Assembly (NCBI GenBank): GCA_964460245.1
Contig: CAYWTL010000020.1
Location: forward strand, 1 to 33,144
DNA from: JAXDBM01 sp964460245
GTDB taxonomy: Bacteria; Desulfobacterota; Syntrophia; Syntrophales; Fen-1087
Reading direction: 5' to 3'
Length of the DNA: 33,144 bases
Numbering within the stretch: the stretch's first letter is position 1; each line of letters begins with the position of its first letter. Position numbers and translations under genes: made by a program. This document shows positions 6,709 to 15,780 of the stretch, in pieces. The notes beneath the pieces are model-generated. The model saw nothing but the letters and a program-made list of their open reading frames with translations, was not told the DNA's origin and did not search any database.

Positions 6709-9063
6709 ACCGGCCCACCGGGCCGCATGGTAGACGATCGTGCCGCTCAGGAGGGAGAGGGCGGTCATCAGGACCAGCGAAGCGGCAAACCATCTCCAGT
6801 CTTCCATCTCGCGCTTCATGGCCGCCACGGTCGCGACGCAGGGGACAAAAAGCATCAACACCGTGAGAAATGCCAAGCCGGATGCAGGATTCACCACTTG
6901 GGGCAGCATGGCCGCCAGGCCCTGTTCCCCGACGCCATGAAGAACGGCCAGCGTGGCCACGGCATTCTCCTTTGCCATGATGCTCGTCAGCAGGGCCGTG
7001 AGCATTTTCCAGTCCAGCCCGACAGGGCGTCCCAAAGGTTCCAAAAACATGCCGATCCGCGCCAGCAGACTGTTCTCCACGCGGCCGTCGGGCAGGTAGG
7101 ACAGCAGCCAGACCAGCATGGAAACAACCAGTATGACCGATCCCGCCCGCTTCACAAAGGCCAAGGTCCTGCTCCAGACCGCCATCCCGATCGTTCTCGG
7201 GTCCGGCCTGTGATAGAGGGGGAGTTCCATGATGAACGGCATCGGTTCGTCCCTCATGAAAAACCGGTTGATCAGCATGCCGACAAGCCCCAGGACCAGA
7301 ATGTTGGCGGAAAGGAGAGACCAGGATACGAGCGTTGCCGCTTCTGCAAACAGGGCTGCGGACACAAAGGTCAGCACGGCAAGCCGGGCCGTGCAGGGAA
7401 TGAACGGCGACAGGATCACGGTCAGGAGCCTCTCCTTCCTGGATTCGACGATCCGCGCGCCGAGCACGGCCGGGACGTTGCAACCGAAGCCGAGGCACAG
7501 GGGAATGAAGCTCTTGCCGTGAAGCCCGATCAGGTGCATGAAGCGGTCCATCACGAAAGCCGCCCTTGCCATGTACCCGACATCTTCCAGAAAGGCCATG
7601 GCGGCGAAGAAGATCAGCAGCATGGGCAGAAATGTCAGAACGGACCCGACGCCTCCGATGATGCCGTCCATCAGCAGACCCCGGAGCCACATGGGCGCGG
7701 AGGCGAGCGGCGGCTCCAGCGCGCCGGCAAACCGGCCGAGCAACCACTCGAGCCCTCCCTGCAGCGGCAGGCCGATCCGGTACGTAACCAGAAAAACGAG
7801 GCCGAAAATCATCAGCAGGATCGGCATTCCGAAGACGGGCCGGGTGAGGACGCGATCGATGCGGTCGGTGGTCAGGACCTGGCCCCGCTTGAACCTCGAA
7901 ACGGCCGCCCGCGTGATCTCTTCGATCCAGTCGTACCGGCCGCCCACCAGAGCGTGCAGCGAATCCTCGTGCTGAATCAGCAGCGTCCGGATCTCCCGCC
8001 ATACCGGCGCCGGCACGAGGCTCTCGATCAAGCCGGCGTTTTCCGCATCCCCCTCCATCAGTTTGGTTGCGACCCAGGGAACGGTGAGGGGCGGCTGCAC
8101 GTACTGCCGGACCAGTTCCGTGATTCTGGAAAAAACATCGCGGTGGTCCGCCGCGACGTCGGGCTGCCGTGGACAGTAGTCCACCGCTCCCATGGACAGG
8201 GCGATGATCTGGTCGACCAGTTCGCGGATCCCAACGTTTTTCGATGCGACCATGGGGACCACCGGCATACCCAGGGTTTTCCGCAGGATGTTCGCGTCGA
8301 TTCGAATTCCCTGGGCTTGGGCCACGTCGATCATGTTCACGGCCACAACGACGGGGGGGGTGAGCAGCAGCAGTTCCGAAAGGAGATAGAGGCTTCTTTC
8401 CGGCGACGCGGCATTGACCAGCAGGACGATCACATCGGGGCGGGTTTCGATGATAAAGTCCCTGGCGATGCGTTCCTCTTCCGACAGTGCCGTCAGGCTG
8501 TATGTGCCGGGGAGATCGACGATCCGCATTTCCACGCCGTCGGAGAGGTGGATGCCCTCTTTTTTTTCTACCGTCTTTCCGGGCCAGTTGCCGACATGCT
8601 GCGACAGTCCGGTGAGGATGTTGAAGACCGTCGACTTTCCCACATTGGGCTGCCCGGCCAGGGCCACGGTGATTTTTCTCTTCTCCGGCACCGGCGCCTG
8701 TTCATCGAGAGGAGCGGCGATCCGGTGGACCATGATCTTCTCCGCTTCGCCCATTCCGAGCGCCACCCGGGTGTCGGCGGCCTGCACGATGAAAAGTCCG
8801 CCGCTGATTCGCAGCACCCGGACGACCGTATGGATGGCAATGCCCATGGCGGCCAGGCGGCTGATCAGGGACTGCCCTCCGGATATGGCCCGGACCAGAC
8901 CGGCATCGCTCTCCCGGAGCGAAGTCAGGGACACCGGTTCACCGGTCGGCGCCGGACATTCATTTTCAAAATGCGGTGCGGACAAGGGACAACTCGCTTT
9001 TTCAGACGGTGCTCGGCACCGGGTTGTTGGTTCCGCCCGGCCGGCCGGAACCAATATGCGCAT
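6703..9063 (-). CDS. feoB: FeoA-FeoB fusion ferrous iron transporter
   Basis: A 786-residue inner-membrane Fe(II) transporter. Residues about 45-113 form a FeoA SH3-like domain (LRESDAGLV through GEAEKIMV). The G domain follows: G1 GQPNVGKST, G3 DLPGTYSL, G4 NMID and G5 near VASKNVG. After a helical linker the C-terminal half is strongly hydrophobic, with the gate motifs LCLGFGCNVPA, SPFIPCTARL and LFVPCVATVAAMKRE typical of FeoB. Separate feoA and feoB are more common, so the fusion is notable though known. ATG 9063 is the first start after an upstream stop but has no clear ribosome site; about 45 residues before the FeoA domain look unconserved, and a GTG near residue 45 is possible. Its upstream neighbour is a decayed larE. 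Confidence 0.95.
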   Translation of the reverse strand: MRILVPAGRAEPTTRCRAPSEKASCPLSAPHFENECPAPTGEPVSLTSLRESDAGLVRAISGGQSLISRLAAMGIAIHTVVRVLRISGGLFIVQAADTRVALGMGEAEKIMVHRIAAPLDEQAPVPEKRKITVALAGQPNVGKSTVFNILTGLSQHVGNWPGKTVEKKEGIHLSDGVEMRIVDLPGTYSLTALSEEERIARDFIIETRPDVIVLLVNAASPERSLYLLSELLLLTPPVVVAVNMIDVAQAQGIRIDANILRKTLGMPVVPMVASKNVGIRELVDQIIALSMGAVDYCPRQPDVAADHRDVFSRITELVRQYVQPPLTVPWVATKLMEGDAENAGLIESLVPAPVWREIRTLLIQHEDSLHALVGGRYDWIEEITRAAVSRFKRGQVLTTDRIDRVLTRPVFGMPILLMIFGLVFLVTYRIGLPLQGGLEWLLGRFAGALEPPLASAPMWLRGLLMDGIIGGVGSVLTFLPMLLIFFAAMAFLEDVGYMARAAFVMDRFMHLIGLHGKSFIPLCLGFGCNVPAVLGARIVESRKERLLTVILSPFIPCTARLAVLTFVSAALFAEAATLVSWSLLSANILVLGLVGMLINRFFMRDEPMPFIMELPLYHRPDPRTIGMAVWSRTLAFVKRAGSVILVVSMLVWLLSYLPDGRVENSLLARIGMFLEPLGRPVGLDWKMLTALLTSIMAKENAVATLAVLHGVGEQGLAAMLPQVVNPASGLAFLTVLMLFVPCVATVAAMKREMEDWRWFAASLVLMTALSLLSGTIVYHAARWAGL

Positions 9064-9114
9064 CAAGCCGCATGCAAAATCCGCCGCGTACCTTAGATGA
9101 GCGGATCGGGGAAG

Positions 9115-9600
9115 TCAAGGCCTCATGCCTTCGTTCATGCTTCCCGTCCGGTAACCCCGCAGATCCGGCATGGCATCGGTCAAGCCGATCTTTTTGAACT
9201 TCTCGGAGACCGTTTCCATGAGGTTTCCTTCCAAAAACAGGATACGCTCCTCCACGGCAACCTCGATCCTTGCCGTGTCCCCGTGATGCCTCACCCGCAC
9301 CGACCGGACACCGTCGTCCAGGGGGAACCGTTCGGCCCGCTCAACGGCGGGGAGCTTTTCCGACGTGATCTTCTGTCCGTATGGGATTCGCGTTGCCAGG
9401 CAGGCGGCCGGTTTGTCCCAGCTCGGGAGGTTCATTTCCCGGGGCAGAACCCGGATGTCCTGTTTGTTCGTATTCGCTTCCTGCAGGGGACTGACGATGT
9501 CGAGCTCGCGTATGGATCAGCACGTCCAGCCTTTTCCATGCGTTCATTCCGTCAGAAGATTCTTCCCGTTCCCTGCACATTTTCAATGTCGTCTCCTATG
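9115..9600 (-). pseudogene. 3' remnant of a larE-like sulfur transferase gene
   Basis: The frame 9115-9516 encodes the C-terminal half of a LarE-type PP-loop sulfur transferase: SPLQEANTNKQDIRVL, then SWDKPAACLATRIPYG, VRVRHHGDTARIEV and GYRTGSMNE, all LarE landmarks. The frame is closed by a TGA at 9517-9519. Just upstream, in a different frame, SSDGMNAWKRLD resembles the preceding LarE DGTN-type motif, so a frameshift with a small deletion near 9520 separates the two parts. The N-terminal ATP-binding loop (SGGVDS type) is absent altogether. LarE makes the nickel-pincer cofactor of lactate racemase by sacrificing a cysteine sulfur; this copy cannot do so. It lies between the 3' end of the metal-efflux operon and feoB, which suggests that acquisition of that operon broke the gene. 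Confidence 0.75.
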
Positions 9601-9603
9601 CGG

Positions 9604-9649
9604 AAAAACTTCTTCGACACATACGATTGCCTGCGGCTATCGCATACGC
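9604..9649 (-). terminator. Hairpin after cusA, possible terminator of the efflux operon
   Basis: On the minus strand, 45 nt past the cusA stop, an imperfect 15-bp stem (9635-9649 pairing with 9617-9631, with several G-U pairs and one mismatch) closes on a 3-nt loop and is followed 8 nt later by five T residues (9604-9608). The gap before the T-run makes it a poor intrinsic terminator; it could instead stabilise the mRNA end. Confidence 0.4.
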
Positions 9650-9693
9650 ACCCTTGTGAGAAAAAAGGGAGACACAGGGCAACCGGATCCAGG

Positions 9694-12600
9694 TCAGTTT
9701 CGTTCCAGATGCCGGCTCCGCCAGATTACGTAGATGGCCGGGTAGATCACGAGTTCCAGAATCGTGGATGTAATCACACCCCCAATCATGGGTGCAGCAA
9801 TGCGCTTCATCACATCAGCCCCCGTTCCATGGCTGAACATGATGGGCATAAGGCCTGCCAAAATGACGCTGACAGTCATGATCTTGGGGCGTATTCGTTT
9901 CACGGCGCCGAACATGACACTCTCTTTAAGGTCGGCCAGAATCTTCATCTTCCCTTCTTTTTTCCACTTCTCATAGGCCAGATCAAGGTACAGAAGCATG
10001 ACCACTCCTGTTTCGGCATCAAGACCGGCAAGAGCAATGATTCCCACCCAAACAGCGATGCTCATATTATAATTGAGCAGATACAGAAACCAGAAGGACC
10101 CCACAAGAGAAAAAGGAACTGCGAGCAAGACAATCATCGTTTTGACCGTTGATCGCGTGTTCAGGTAGATGAGCACAAAGATAACAAACAGGGTCAGCGG
10201 GACGACCATCTTCAGCCGCTCATGGGTCTTGATCAGATGCTCGTATTCCCCGCTCCAGGTGAGCCTGTAACCTTCTGCGATCTTGAGGGTCGCCGCTTTC
10301 TTCCTGGCCTCCTCCACGTAGCCGCCCATGTCGCGACCGGAAAAGTCAATGAAGACATAAGCGGTCAGGAGCCCTTCTTCACTTTTAATGGCAGTGGGAC
10401 CTTTGACAATCGCGAAATCCGCGACCTCGCCCAAGGGGATCTGCGTTATGGGCTGGGGTATCGTCATGCCCCCCGCACCGGCCAGAGGGGGTGCGGGCCG
10501 GTTGGCCATCATGACGGGCACCAGGACCCTTTTGAGCTGTTCCACATCGTTGCGCAAATTCCGGGGATAACGGACATTGACAGGGTAGCGTGCCCGTCCC
10601 TCTACCGTGATTGTCAGATTCATGCCCCCGATGGCGGCCTGGATCACCTCGCCGACATCATCGACGGTGAGACCATAGCGCGCCGCCTCTTCCCGCTTGA
10701 TCGCAACATCCAGAAAATAGCCCGTCGTCACCCGCTCAGCATAGATGCTCCGGGTTCCGGGAATGTCTTTTAAATGATGCTCCAGGGCGAGGCCTATCTT
10801 TTCGATCTCTTCAAGATTTGGCCCGAGGATCTTGATCCCGACAGGCGTCCGGATGCCCGTGGCAAGCATATCGATGCGGGCTTTAATGGGCATGGTAAAG
10901 GAGTTCGCCACGCCGGGGATGGTCAGGGCGTCATTCATTTCGTCCTTAAGTTTTTCCACGGTCATGCCTTTACGCCACTGATCTTCCGGTTTTAGATTAA
11001 TGACTGTCTCGAACATCTCCAGAGGCGCCGGGTCCGTGGCCGTCTCCGCCCGCCCCGCTTTACCAAAGACCTGGGCGACCTCGGGTATTTTTTTCAGAAT
11101 TTCGTCCTGCATCTGGAGGAGTTTCCCAACCTCGGACACAGCGGCGCCGGGCAGTGTGACGGGCATGTAAAACAACGTTCCCTCATAGAGAGGTGGCATA
11201 AATTCCGAACCCAGTTTCATGAATGGGTAAACCGTGAGAGCCATGATGATGATGGCGACAACGATCACTGTCTTCCGGAAACGGATCGCCAAATGAGCCA
11301 CGGGTTCATAGATCCTGTGCAATATAACACTGATTGGATTCTTTTCCTCAGGGCGGATTTTGCCCCGAATAAAGAGGGTCATCAGCACTGGCGTCAGGGT
11401 TACGGCCAGGAAAGAAGAAAAGAGCATGGCAAAGGTCTTCGTATAGGCCAGGGGCTTGAAGAGCCGCCCCGCCTGGGCTTGAAGCGTGAAGACGGGTAGA
11501 AAGCCCACGGTAATGACCAGAAGTGAGAAGAAAAGGGAGGGCCCCACTTCCTTCGCTGCTTCGATGATGACATCCGTTCGGCTTCCCGGTTGTCCTTGAT
11601 GTTCCCACTCTTCGAGCTTTTTGTGGGCGTTTTCCACCATGATGATGGCGGCGTCCACCATGGCGCCTATTGCGATGGCGATGCCGGAGAGACTCATGAC
11701 GTTGGAAGTGACGCCCAAGTAGTACATGCTGATGAACGCCATCAAAATGGCGATGGGGAGCGTCACAATGACCACCAAGGCGCTGGGCAGGTGAAAGAGG
11801 AAGACCAAACAAACGATGCTCACCGCCACGATCAGCTTGATAATCTCATCTTTCAGGGTTGCGATGGATCGCATAATGAGATCCGAGCGGTCATAGGTCG
11901 TAACGATTTTCACCCCTTTGGGGAGAGTCGGGGCGATGTCCCGGTTGATCTTTTCCTTTACGCGCTCAATCACGTTCAGGACATTTTCACCGGAACGGAC
12001 GACCACGATTCCGCCGGCCACTTCACCCCTGCCATCCAACTCCGCAAGTCCTCTCCGGATTTCGGGACCCAATTGGACACGGGCCACGTCCTTGATGTAG
12101 ATGGGCGTTCCGCCGGAGTTTGCTCCCACGGCGATACTCTCCAAATCTTGAAGTCCCTTGACATATCCCCGCCCCCGGATCATGTATTCCACACCGGATA
12201 GTTCAAGAACGCGCCCCTCCACATCCCGGTTGCTCTTTTTGACGGCCTCCATGACCTTTGTCAGGGGTATGCCATAGGCTGCCAACCGGTTGGGATCGAC
12301 CGTGATCTGATACTGCTTCACAAAGCCGCCGATACTCGCCACCTGGGAGACACCGGGGACACTTTCCACAGCCAACTTGATGTTATAATCCTGGATGCTG
12401 CGCAGCTCCGAGAGGTCATGTCCCCCCGTTTCATCGACGACAGCGTAGGAGAACCCCCACCCGAGACTTGTGGCATCCGGACCAAGAATGGGATTGACGT
12501 CGGAAGGGATCTTGTTCTTTACGGCCTGAAGGTATTCCAGTATCCGGCTCCGCGCCCAGTAGATATCCGTTCCTTCCTCGAATATCACATAAATGAAGGA

Positions 12601-12870
12601 ACTACCCAAAAAGGAAAAACCCCGCACGGCTTGAACTTTCGGGGCAGCCAGCAGTGTCGATGTGATGGGATAAGTCACCTGATCTTCGACGAGATCAGGG
12701 CTCCGCCCCACCCATTCTGTGTAGATGATAACCTGCGTGTCGCTCAGGTCTGGGAGCGCATCGAGAGGTGTGTTCTTCAAGGCCCAATAACCCCAGATCA
12801 GGGCCAGTGCCATCATGAGAAGAACGGCGAATTTATTTCGAGCACTGAACTCGATTATTTTTGCGATCAT
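9694..12870 (-). CDS. cusA: CusA/CzcA-type heavy-metal RND efflux pump
   Basis: A 1058-residue inner-membrane proton antiporter of the heavy-metal RND family. It begins with the classic first helix and loop (SARNKFAVLLMMALALIWGY then DALPDLSDTQVI) and keeps the two large periplasmic loops and about 12 membrane spans, with central helices containing SGIAIAIGAMVDAAIIMVENAHK and C-terminal GIIALAGLDAETGVVMLLYLD. The stretch MPIKARIDMLATGIRTP contains the methionine that in E. coli CusA belongs to the Cu/Ag-binding triad, and LEMFETVINLKP matches another, favouring Cu(I)/Ag(I) over Zn/Co. Substrate remains an inference. It is the last gene of the operon, 21 nt after the fusion protein gene. Codon use is less GC-rich than in the flanking genes, suggesting transfer. 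Confidence 0.93.
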   Translation of the reverse strand: MIAKIIEFSARNKFAVLLMMALALIWGYWALKNTPLDALPDLSDTQVIIYTEWVGRSPDLVEDQVTYPITSTLLAAPKVQAVRGFSFLGSSFIYVIFEEGTDIYWARSRILEYLQAVKNKIPSDVNPILGPDATSLGWGFSYAVVDETGGHDLSELRSIQDYNIKLAVESVPGVSQVASIGGFVKQYQITVDPNRLAAYGIPLTKVMEAVKKSNRDVEGRVLELSGVEYMIRGRGYVKGLQDLESIAVGANSGGTPIYIKDVARVQLGPEIRRGLAELDGRGEVAGGIVVVRSGENVLNVIERVKEKINRDIAPTLPKGVKIVTTYDRSDLIMRSIATLKDEIIKLIVAVSIVCLVFLFHLPSALVVIVTLPIAILMAFISMYYLGVTSNVMSLSGIAIAIGAMVDAAIIMVENAHKKLEEWEHQGQPGSRTDVIIEAAKEVGPSLFFSLLVITVGFLPVFTLQAQAGRLFKPLAYTKTFAMLFSSFLAVTLTPVLMTLFIRGKIRPEEKNPISVILHRIYEPVAHLAIRFRKTVIVVAIIIMALTVYPFMKLGSEFMPPLYEGTLFYMPVTLPGAAVSEVGKLLQMQDEILKKIPEVAQVFGKAGRAETATDPAPLEMFETVINLKPEDQWRKGMTVEKLKDEMNDALTIPGVANSFTMPIKARIDMLATGIRTPVGIKILGPNLEEIEKIGLALEHHLKDIPGTRSIYAERVTTGYFLDVAIKREEAARYGLTVDDVGEVIQAAIGGMNLTITVEGRARYPVNVRYPRNLRNDVEQLKRVLVPVMMANRPAPPLAGAGGMTIPQPITQIPLGEVADFAIVKGPTAIKSEEGLLTAYVFIDFSGRDMGGYVEEARKKAATLKIAEGYRLTWSGEYEHLIKTHERLKMVVPLTLFVIFVLIYLNTRSTVKTMIVLLAVPFSLVGSFWFLYLLNYNMSIAVWVGIIALAGLDAETGVVMLLYLDLAYEKWKKEGKMKILADLKESVMFGAVKRIRPKIMTVSVILAGLMPIMFSHGTGADVMKRIAAPMIGGVITSTILELVIYPAIYVIWRSRHLERN

Positions 12871-12891
12871 GGAAAGCCCGTTTTACTTCGT

Positions 12892-14130
12892 TCAGGGTTT
12901 GGAAAGGGGTTTCACCCCTTTGAGTTGGGCTTCGGAATCGATCAGGAAATTCGCAGAAGAGGCGACCGTTTCCCCCGTCTTCAGGCCGCGCAGGATCTCC
13001 ACGGCGCCGTCGGCACGCACCCCCGTCTGGACCTCCCTGGGTTCAAAGGCGCCGTTCCCCCGGTCCACATAGACCACCTGGCCGCGGCCTGTATCAATGA
13101 CAGCCGAATCAGGGATTGTCAGCTTTCCTCCCAGACGGATCCGGATCTCCACGTTGGTGAACATCTGGGGCTTCAATCGGCCTTCCGGGTTGGCAAGGGT
13201 CAGACGGACCTTGGCCGTCCGAGTGTCAGCAGAAAAGACAGGATAGATATAATCGATTCGGGACGACCACACGCGCCCCGGAAAAGAGCTGAGGGTGATC
13301 TTCACGGGCTGTCCCACTCGTATGGAAGATAATTCATACTCGTAGATGTCCGCGATGATCCAAACATGGGAAAAGTCGGCCACGTCGAAAAGCTTCTCTC
13401 CAGGCATAACCTTCATCCCCTGAACGGCCATTTTCTGTGTGACATAGCCGCTGAAAGGGCTGAAGAGGGTAAGGGTGCGGACGGGCTGTCCCGTCTGCCC
13501 GATCTTATTGATCTGTTCCTCCGAGATGTCCCAGAGGCGGAGCCGCTGTCGAGCCGCCTCCAAGGTGGCTGTCGCATCTTTTTCGATCATCTGTTTCAAA
13601 TCCGAGACAGGTTCTACAGGCGCTGTCCTGACACCGTGGTCATGGCCTTCCGGTGGACTCTTTGTTGTCTGCTTTCCTGCCCATTTCTTCGTATTGATGA
13701 ATTCCTGTTGTGCGGCCAACAGTTCAGGGCTGTAGATCTCCGCCAGGGGCTCTCCTTTTTTCACATAACGCCCAGTATAATTGACGTAGAGTTTTTCGAT
13801 CCATCCTTCAATCTTTGTGTTGACAGTGGCCTGCTTCCTCTCGTCAATTTCGATCCGGCCCACGGTCCGAATGGTCTTCTGAATGGGTTTGACGACCGCC
13901 TTGACAGTCTTCACGCCGATTCGCTGTTGCAATTCCGGTGCGATCTCGACCTGTGGAATATCCTGCACCGCTTGTTCCTGGTCTTCCTGAGATGGTGCCT
14001 TTGCTTGCGGCACTGTCGTTTTCGGTTTCTCGATCGCCGGTGTCGCCGTGTGGCCCGAGTGACCTTGGGCATGGATGGCCATCGGAGTCAGGGCAAGGAT
14101 GACGATGGCCATTATGGCGATAAATTTCAT
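12892..14130 (-). CDS. cusB: CusB-like periplasmic membrane fusion protein
   Basis: A 412-residue adaptor linking the RND pump to the outer-membrane channel. A signal peptide (MKFIAIMAIVILALTPMAIHAQG) is followed by a short His/Gly- and Pro-rich linker, then the beta-barrel/lipoyl/hairpin architecture: VGRIEIDERKQATVNTKIEGWI, VNYTGRYVKKGEPLAEIYSPEL and TLFSPFSGYVTQKMAVQGMKV. That last region and the YSPEL motif are typical of CusB-type heavy-metal adaptors. GGAGG and AAGGAA lie just before ATG 14130, and the start overlaps the stop of the TolC-type gene by ATGA, so the two are translationally coupled. A histidine-bearing segment (GHDHGV) sits in the hairpin region and may bind metal. Confidence 0.92.
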   Translation of the reverse strand: MKFIAIMAIVILALTPMAIHAQGHSGHTATPAIEKPKTTVPQAKAPSQEDQEQAVQDIPQVEIAPELQQRIGVKTVKAVVKPIQKTIRTVGRIEIDERKQATVNTKIEGWIEKLYVNYTGRYVKKGEPLAEIYSPELLAAQQEFINTKKWAGKQTTKSPPEGHDHGVRTAPVEPVSDLKQMIEKDATATLEAARQRLRLWDISEEQINKIGQTGQPVRTLTLFSPFSGYVTQKMAVQGMKVMPGEKLFDVADFSHVWIIADIYEYELSSIRVGQPVKITLSSFPGRVWSSRIDYIYPVFSADTRTAKVRLTLANPEGRLKPQMFTNVEIRIRLGGKLTIPDSAVIDTGRGQVVYVDRGNGAFEPREVQTGVRADGAVEILRGLKTGETVASSANFLIDSEAQLKGVKPLSKP

Positions 14131-15407
14131 TTCCTTTCACCTCCCGACTCTGAGTTCAGCCCTTCCGCAATCGCATGGACCCGCGCAACGGCTTTCTCTC
14201 TTTCAGTGAACTGCGTCCAATATTGGGTCTCATATTCCAGCAGGGTCTTCAGCCTGGAAAGGACAACGATCGCCTCCGTCCTTCCAGTGGCATATCCTGA
14301 AAGAGCCAATTCCACATCCTGGGTGTTTTTTGGAATCAGGCCATTCTTGTAGAGATCCATCAGTTTGTCGGCTGCTTTGATCATCGAGATATTGTCGCTG
14401 ATTGCTGCTGTGATCATGAGTTTTACAGCTTCCATCTCTCGTTTTGTCTGCGCAAGACCTGCCTTGGCCTCCAAAAGGGCAGGTTCCTGTTTCGATTTAT
14501 AATTGAGAGGAATGTTAATCGTCGATGTCAGGCTCCACATATCCTTGAAATCACCCTGTCGATTGTAATAGTTGGCATTGATGCTGAAGTCCGGGAAAAA
14601 TTCTTTTCGGGCCATCTTAACCCTGATGTCGGCCGCATCGATCATCTTGTTCCGGGATTTGATCTCGGGTGAACGGGTAAGGGCGATTTGAACAGCCTCT
14701 TCAATATTGTAAGAAAAGGGTTGATAGGATGGCTCGCCGGGCCTTCCCAGAATCGCACCCCCTTCTCGTCCGATCGTTGCCCTAAGCATGGCTTTCAGTG
14801 ACTCGATCTTCTGGGTGAACATGGCCTCTTTTTCTAAGAGCATATATTTTTCCGTCTGGGCCATGAGAACCTCTTGCTGCATGGCTTTGCCGGAACTGTA
14901 ACGGGCAAGGGTAAAGTCCTCAATCCGGTTGAAAATATCCTGCCGCCCCTTCAGAAGGTCGATATTTTTATAGGCCAGAAAGAGATCCAGATAAAGTTCC
15001 TTGACACGCGTGGCTATCTTAAGCTTAAGGAGTTCCAGCATGGCTTCCTGGCTTTCGGTGTCCCGCTGGGCCATTTCCCCTTTCAGTGCGCGCTTACCGG
15101 GAAAGAGAAATTGTTGCGATGCTCCAAACATCCACTGCGATCCCTGCTCCTCGCCGTAGGAATAACGGTCGAAGCCTTCGTTCTGATAACCGAGCATAAG
15201 CATGGGGTCAGGCAGGCTTTTCGCCTGGGGGATCCTCTGCTGGGCGGCGTCTATCCTGGCCCGGAAAGCCAATATCTCAGGATTGTTTCTCAATGCCTCG
15301 TCAACCAGGTGCTTCAGCTGCAAATCTTGGGCAACAGCTGACCCAGCCAAAAGGATTGAGGCCAATAATGCCAGGCAGAGCTTTAATGGATTATTTGACG
15401 TCCACAT
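14127..15407 (-). CDS. TolC/CusC-family outer membrane efflux protein
   Basis: A 426-residue outer-membrane factor with an N-terminal signal peptide (LCLALLASILLAGSAVA) and the two internally repeated helical-hairpin halves of the TolC family: LVDEALRNNPEILAFRARID near the N-terminus and VQIALTRSPEIKSRNKMIDA in the middle. It would form the outer-membrane duct of the tripartite pump with the CusB- and CusA-like proteins. ATG 15407 overlaps the end of the FixH-like gene by 17 nt and has only a weak ribosome site, so coupling to the upstream gene is likely. No N-terminal lipobox is evident. Confidence 0.9.
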   Translation of the reverse strand: MWTSNNPLKLCLALLASILLAGSAVAQDLQLKHLVDEALRNNPEILAFRARIDAAQQRIPQAKSLPDPMLMLGYQNEGFDRYSYGEEQGSQWMFGASQQFLFPGKRALKGEMAQRDTESQEAMLELLKLKIATRVKELYLDLFLAYKNIDLLKGRQDIFNRIEDFTLARYSSGKAMQQEVLMAQTEKYMLLEKEAMFTQKIESLKAMLRATIGREGGAILGRPGEPSYQPFSYNIEEAVQIALTRSPEIKSRNKMIDAADIRVKMARKEFFPDFSINANYYNRQGDFKDMWSLTSTINIPLNYKSKQEPALLEAKAGLAQTKREMEAVKLMITAAISDNISMIKAADKLMDLYKNGLIPKNTQDVELALSGYATGRTEAIVVLSRLKTLLEYETQYWTQFTEREKAVARVHAIAEGLNSESGGERK

Positions 15408-15780
15408 TTAGTTTCACCGTCTGCGTCTTTCCCGCCCGACTGATCTTGACCGATATTGACCAAGGGCCAGACATTGAGAAATTCAAGGTTGCCAGATATC
15501 GCTTATTCTTGAGGCTGGTGTCCGCCTTGTAGTTCATGGCCGGCATCCCCGGCATAGCCGGCATTCCGTAATCCACTGCCACCAAAGCATCCGTGATTTC
15601 CTTCCCAGCCCCATCCTTGATCCCCACGGACAGGTTATTTTTACCCGTTATCGGCGGATTTCTGTCGATCGTCACCAGGACCGTATACTCGCCGGATTTT
15701 TTTGTGATCTCGTAATCGTTCGCATAGACCAAACCCACTGCTAAAAATAAGAAACTGATAATGAACGCGATTCTCTTCAT
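15391..15780 (-). CDS. FixH/YtkA-like periplasmic protein, Met-rich
   Basis: A 129-residue exported protein: signal peptide (MKRIAFIISFLFLAVGLVYA), then one immunoglobulin-like domain of the FixH/YtkA type. The loop YGMPAMPGMPAMNY holds four methionines in eleven residues and is followed by the typical tail NFSMSGPWSISVKI. In metal-efflux operons such small Met-rich periplasmic proteins may bind Cu(I)/Ag(I) or deliver it to the pump, a role CusF plays in E. coli; no CusF is present here. That role is inference. ATG 15780 overlaps the cysE stop by ATGA and uses the AAGGAGG inside the cysE 3' end as ribosome site. Confidence 0.78.
   Translation of the reverse strand: MKRIAFIISFLFLAVGLVYANDYEITKKSGEYTVLVTIDRNPPITGKNNLSVGIKDGAGKEITDALVAVDYGMPAMPGMPAMNYKADTSLKNKRYLATLNFSMSGPWSISVKISRAGKTQTVKLNVDVK

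Noticed and set aside
6620..8002. 460-codon minus-strand frame inside feoB
   Set aside because: Overlaps the feoB membrane domain in another frame and is Arg/Gly/Ala-rich without motifs.
6727..9096. 789-codon open frame on the plus strand
   Set aside because: It lies antisense to feoB, its composition (His, Gln, Asp, Arg rich, few hydrophobic stretches) is that of a mirror frame in GC-rich DNA, and feoB motifs on the other strand are unambiguous.
9517..9519. UGA in the larE remnant as another selenocysteine codon
   Set aside because: The sequence upstream of this UGA in the same frame does not look like LarE and no cysteine is expected there; the match resumes in another frame, so this is decay.
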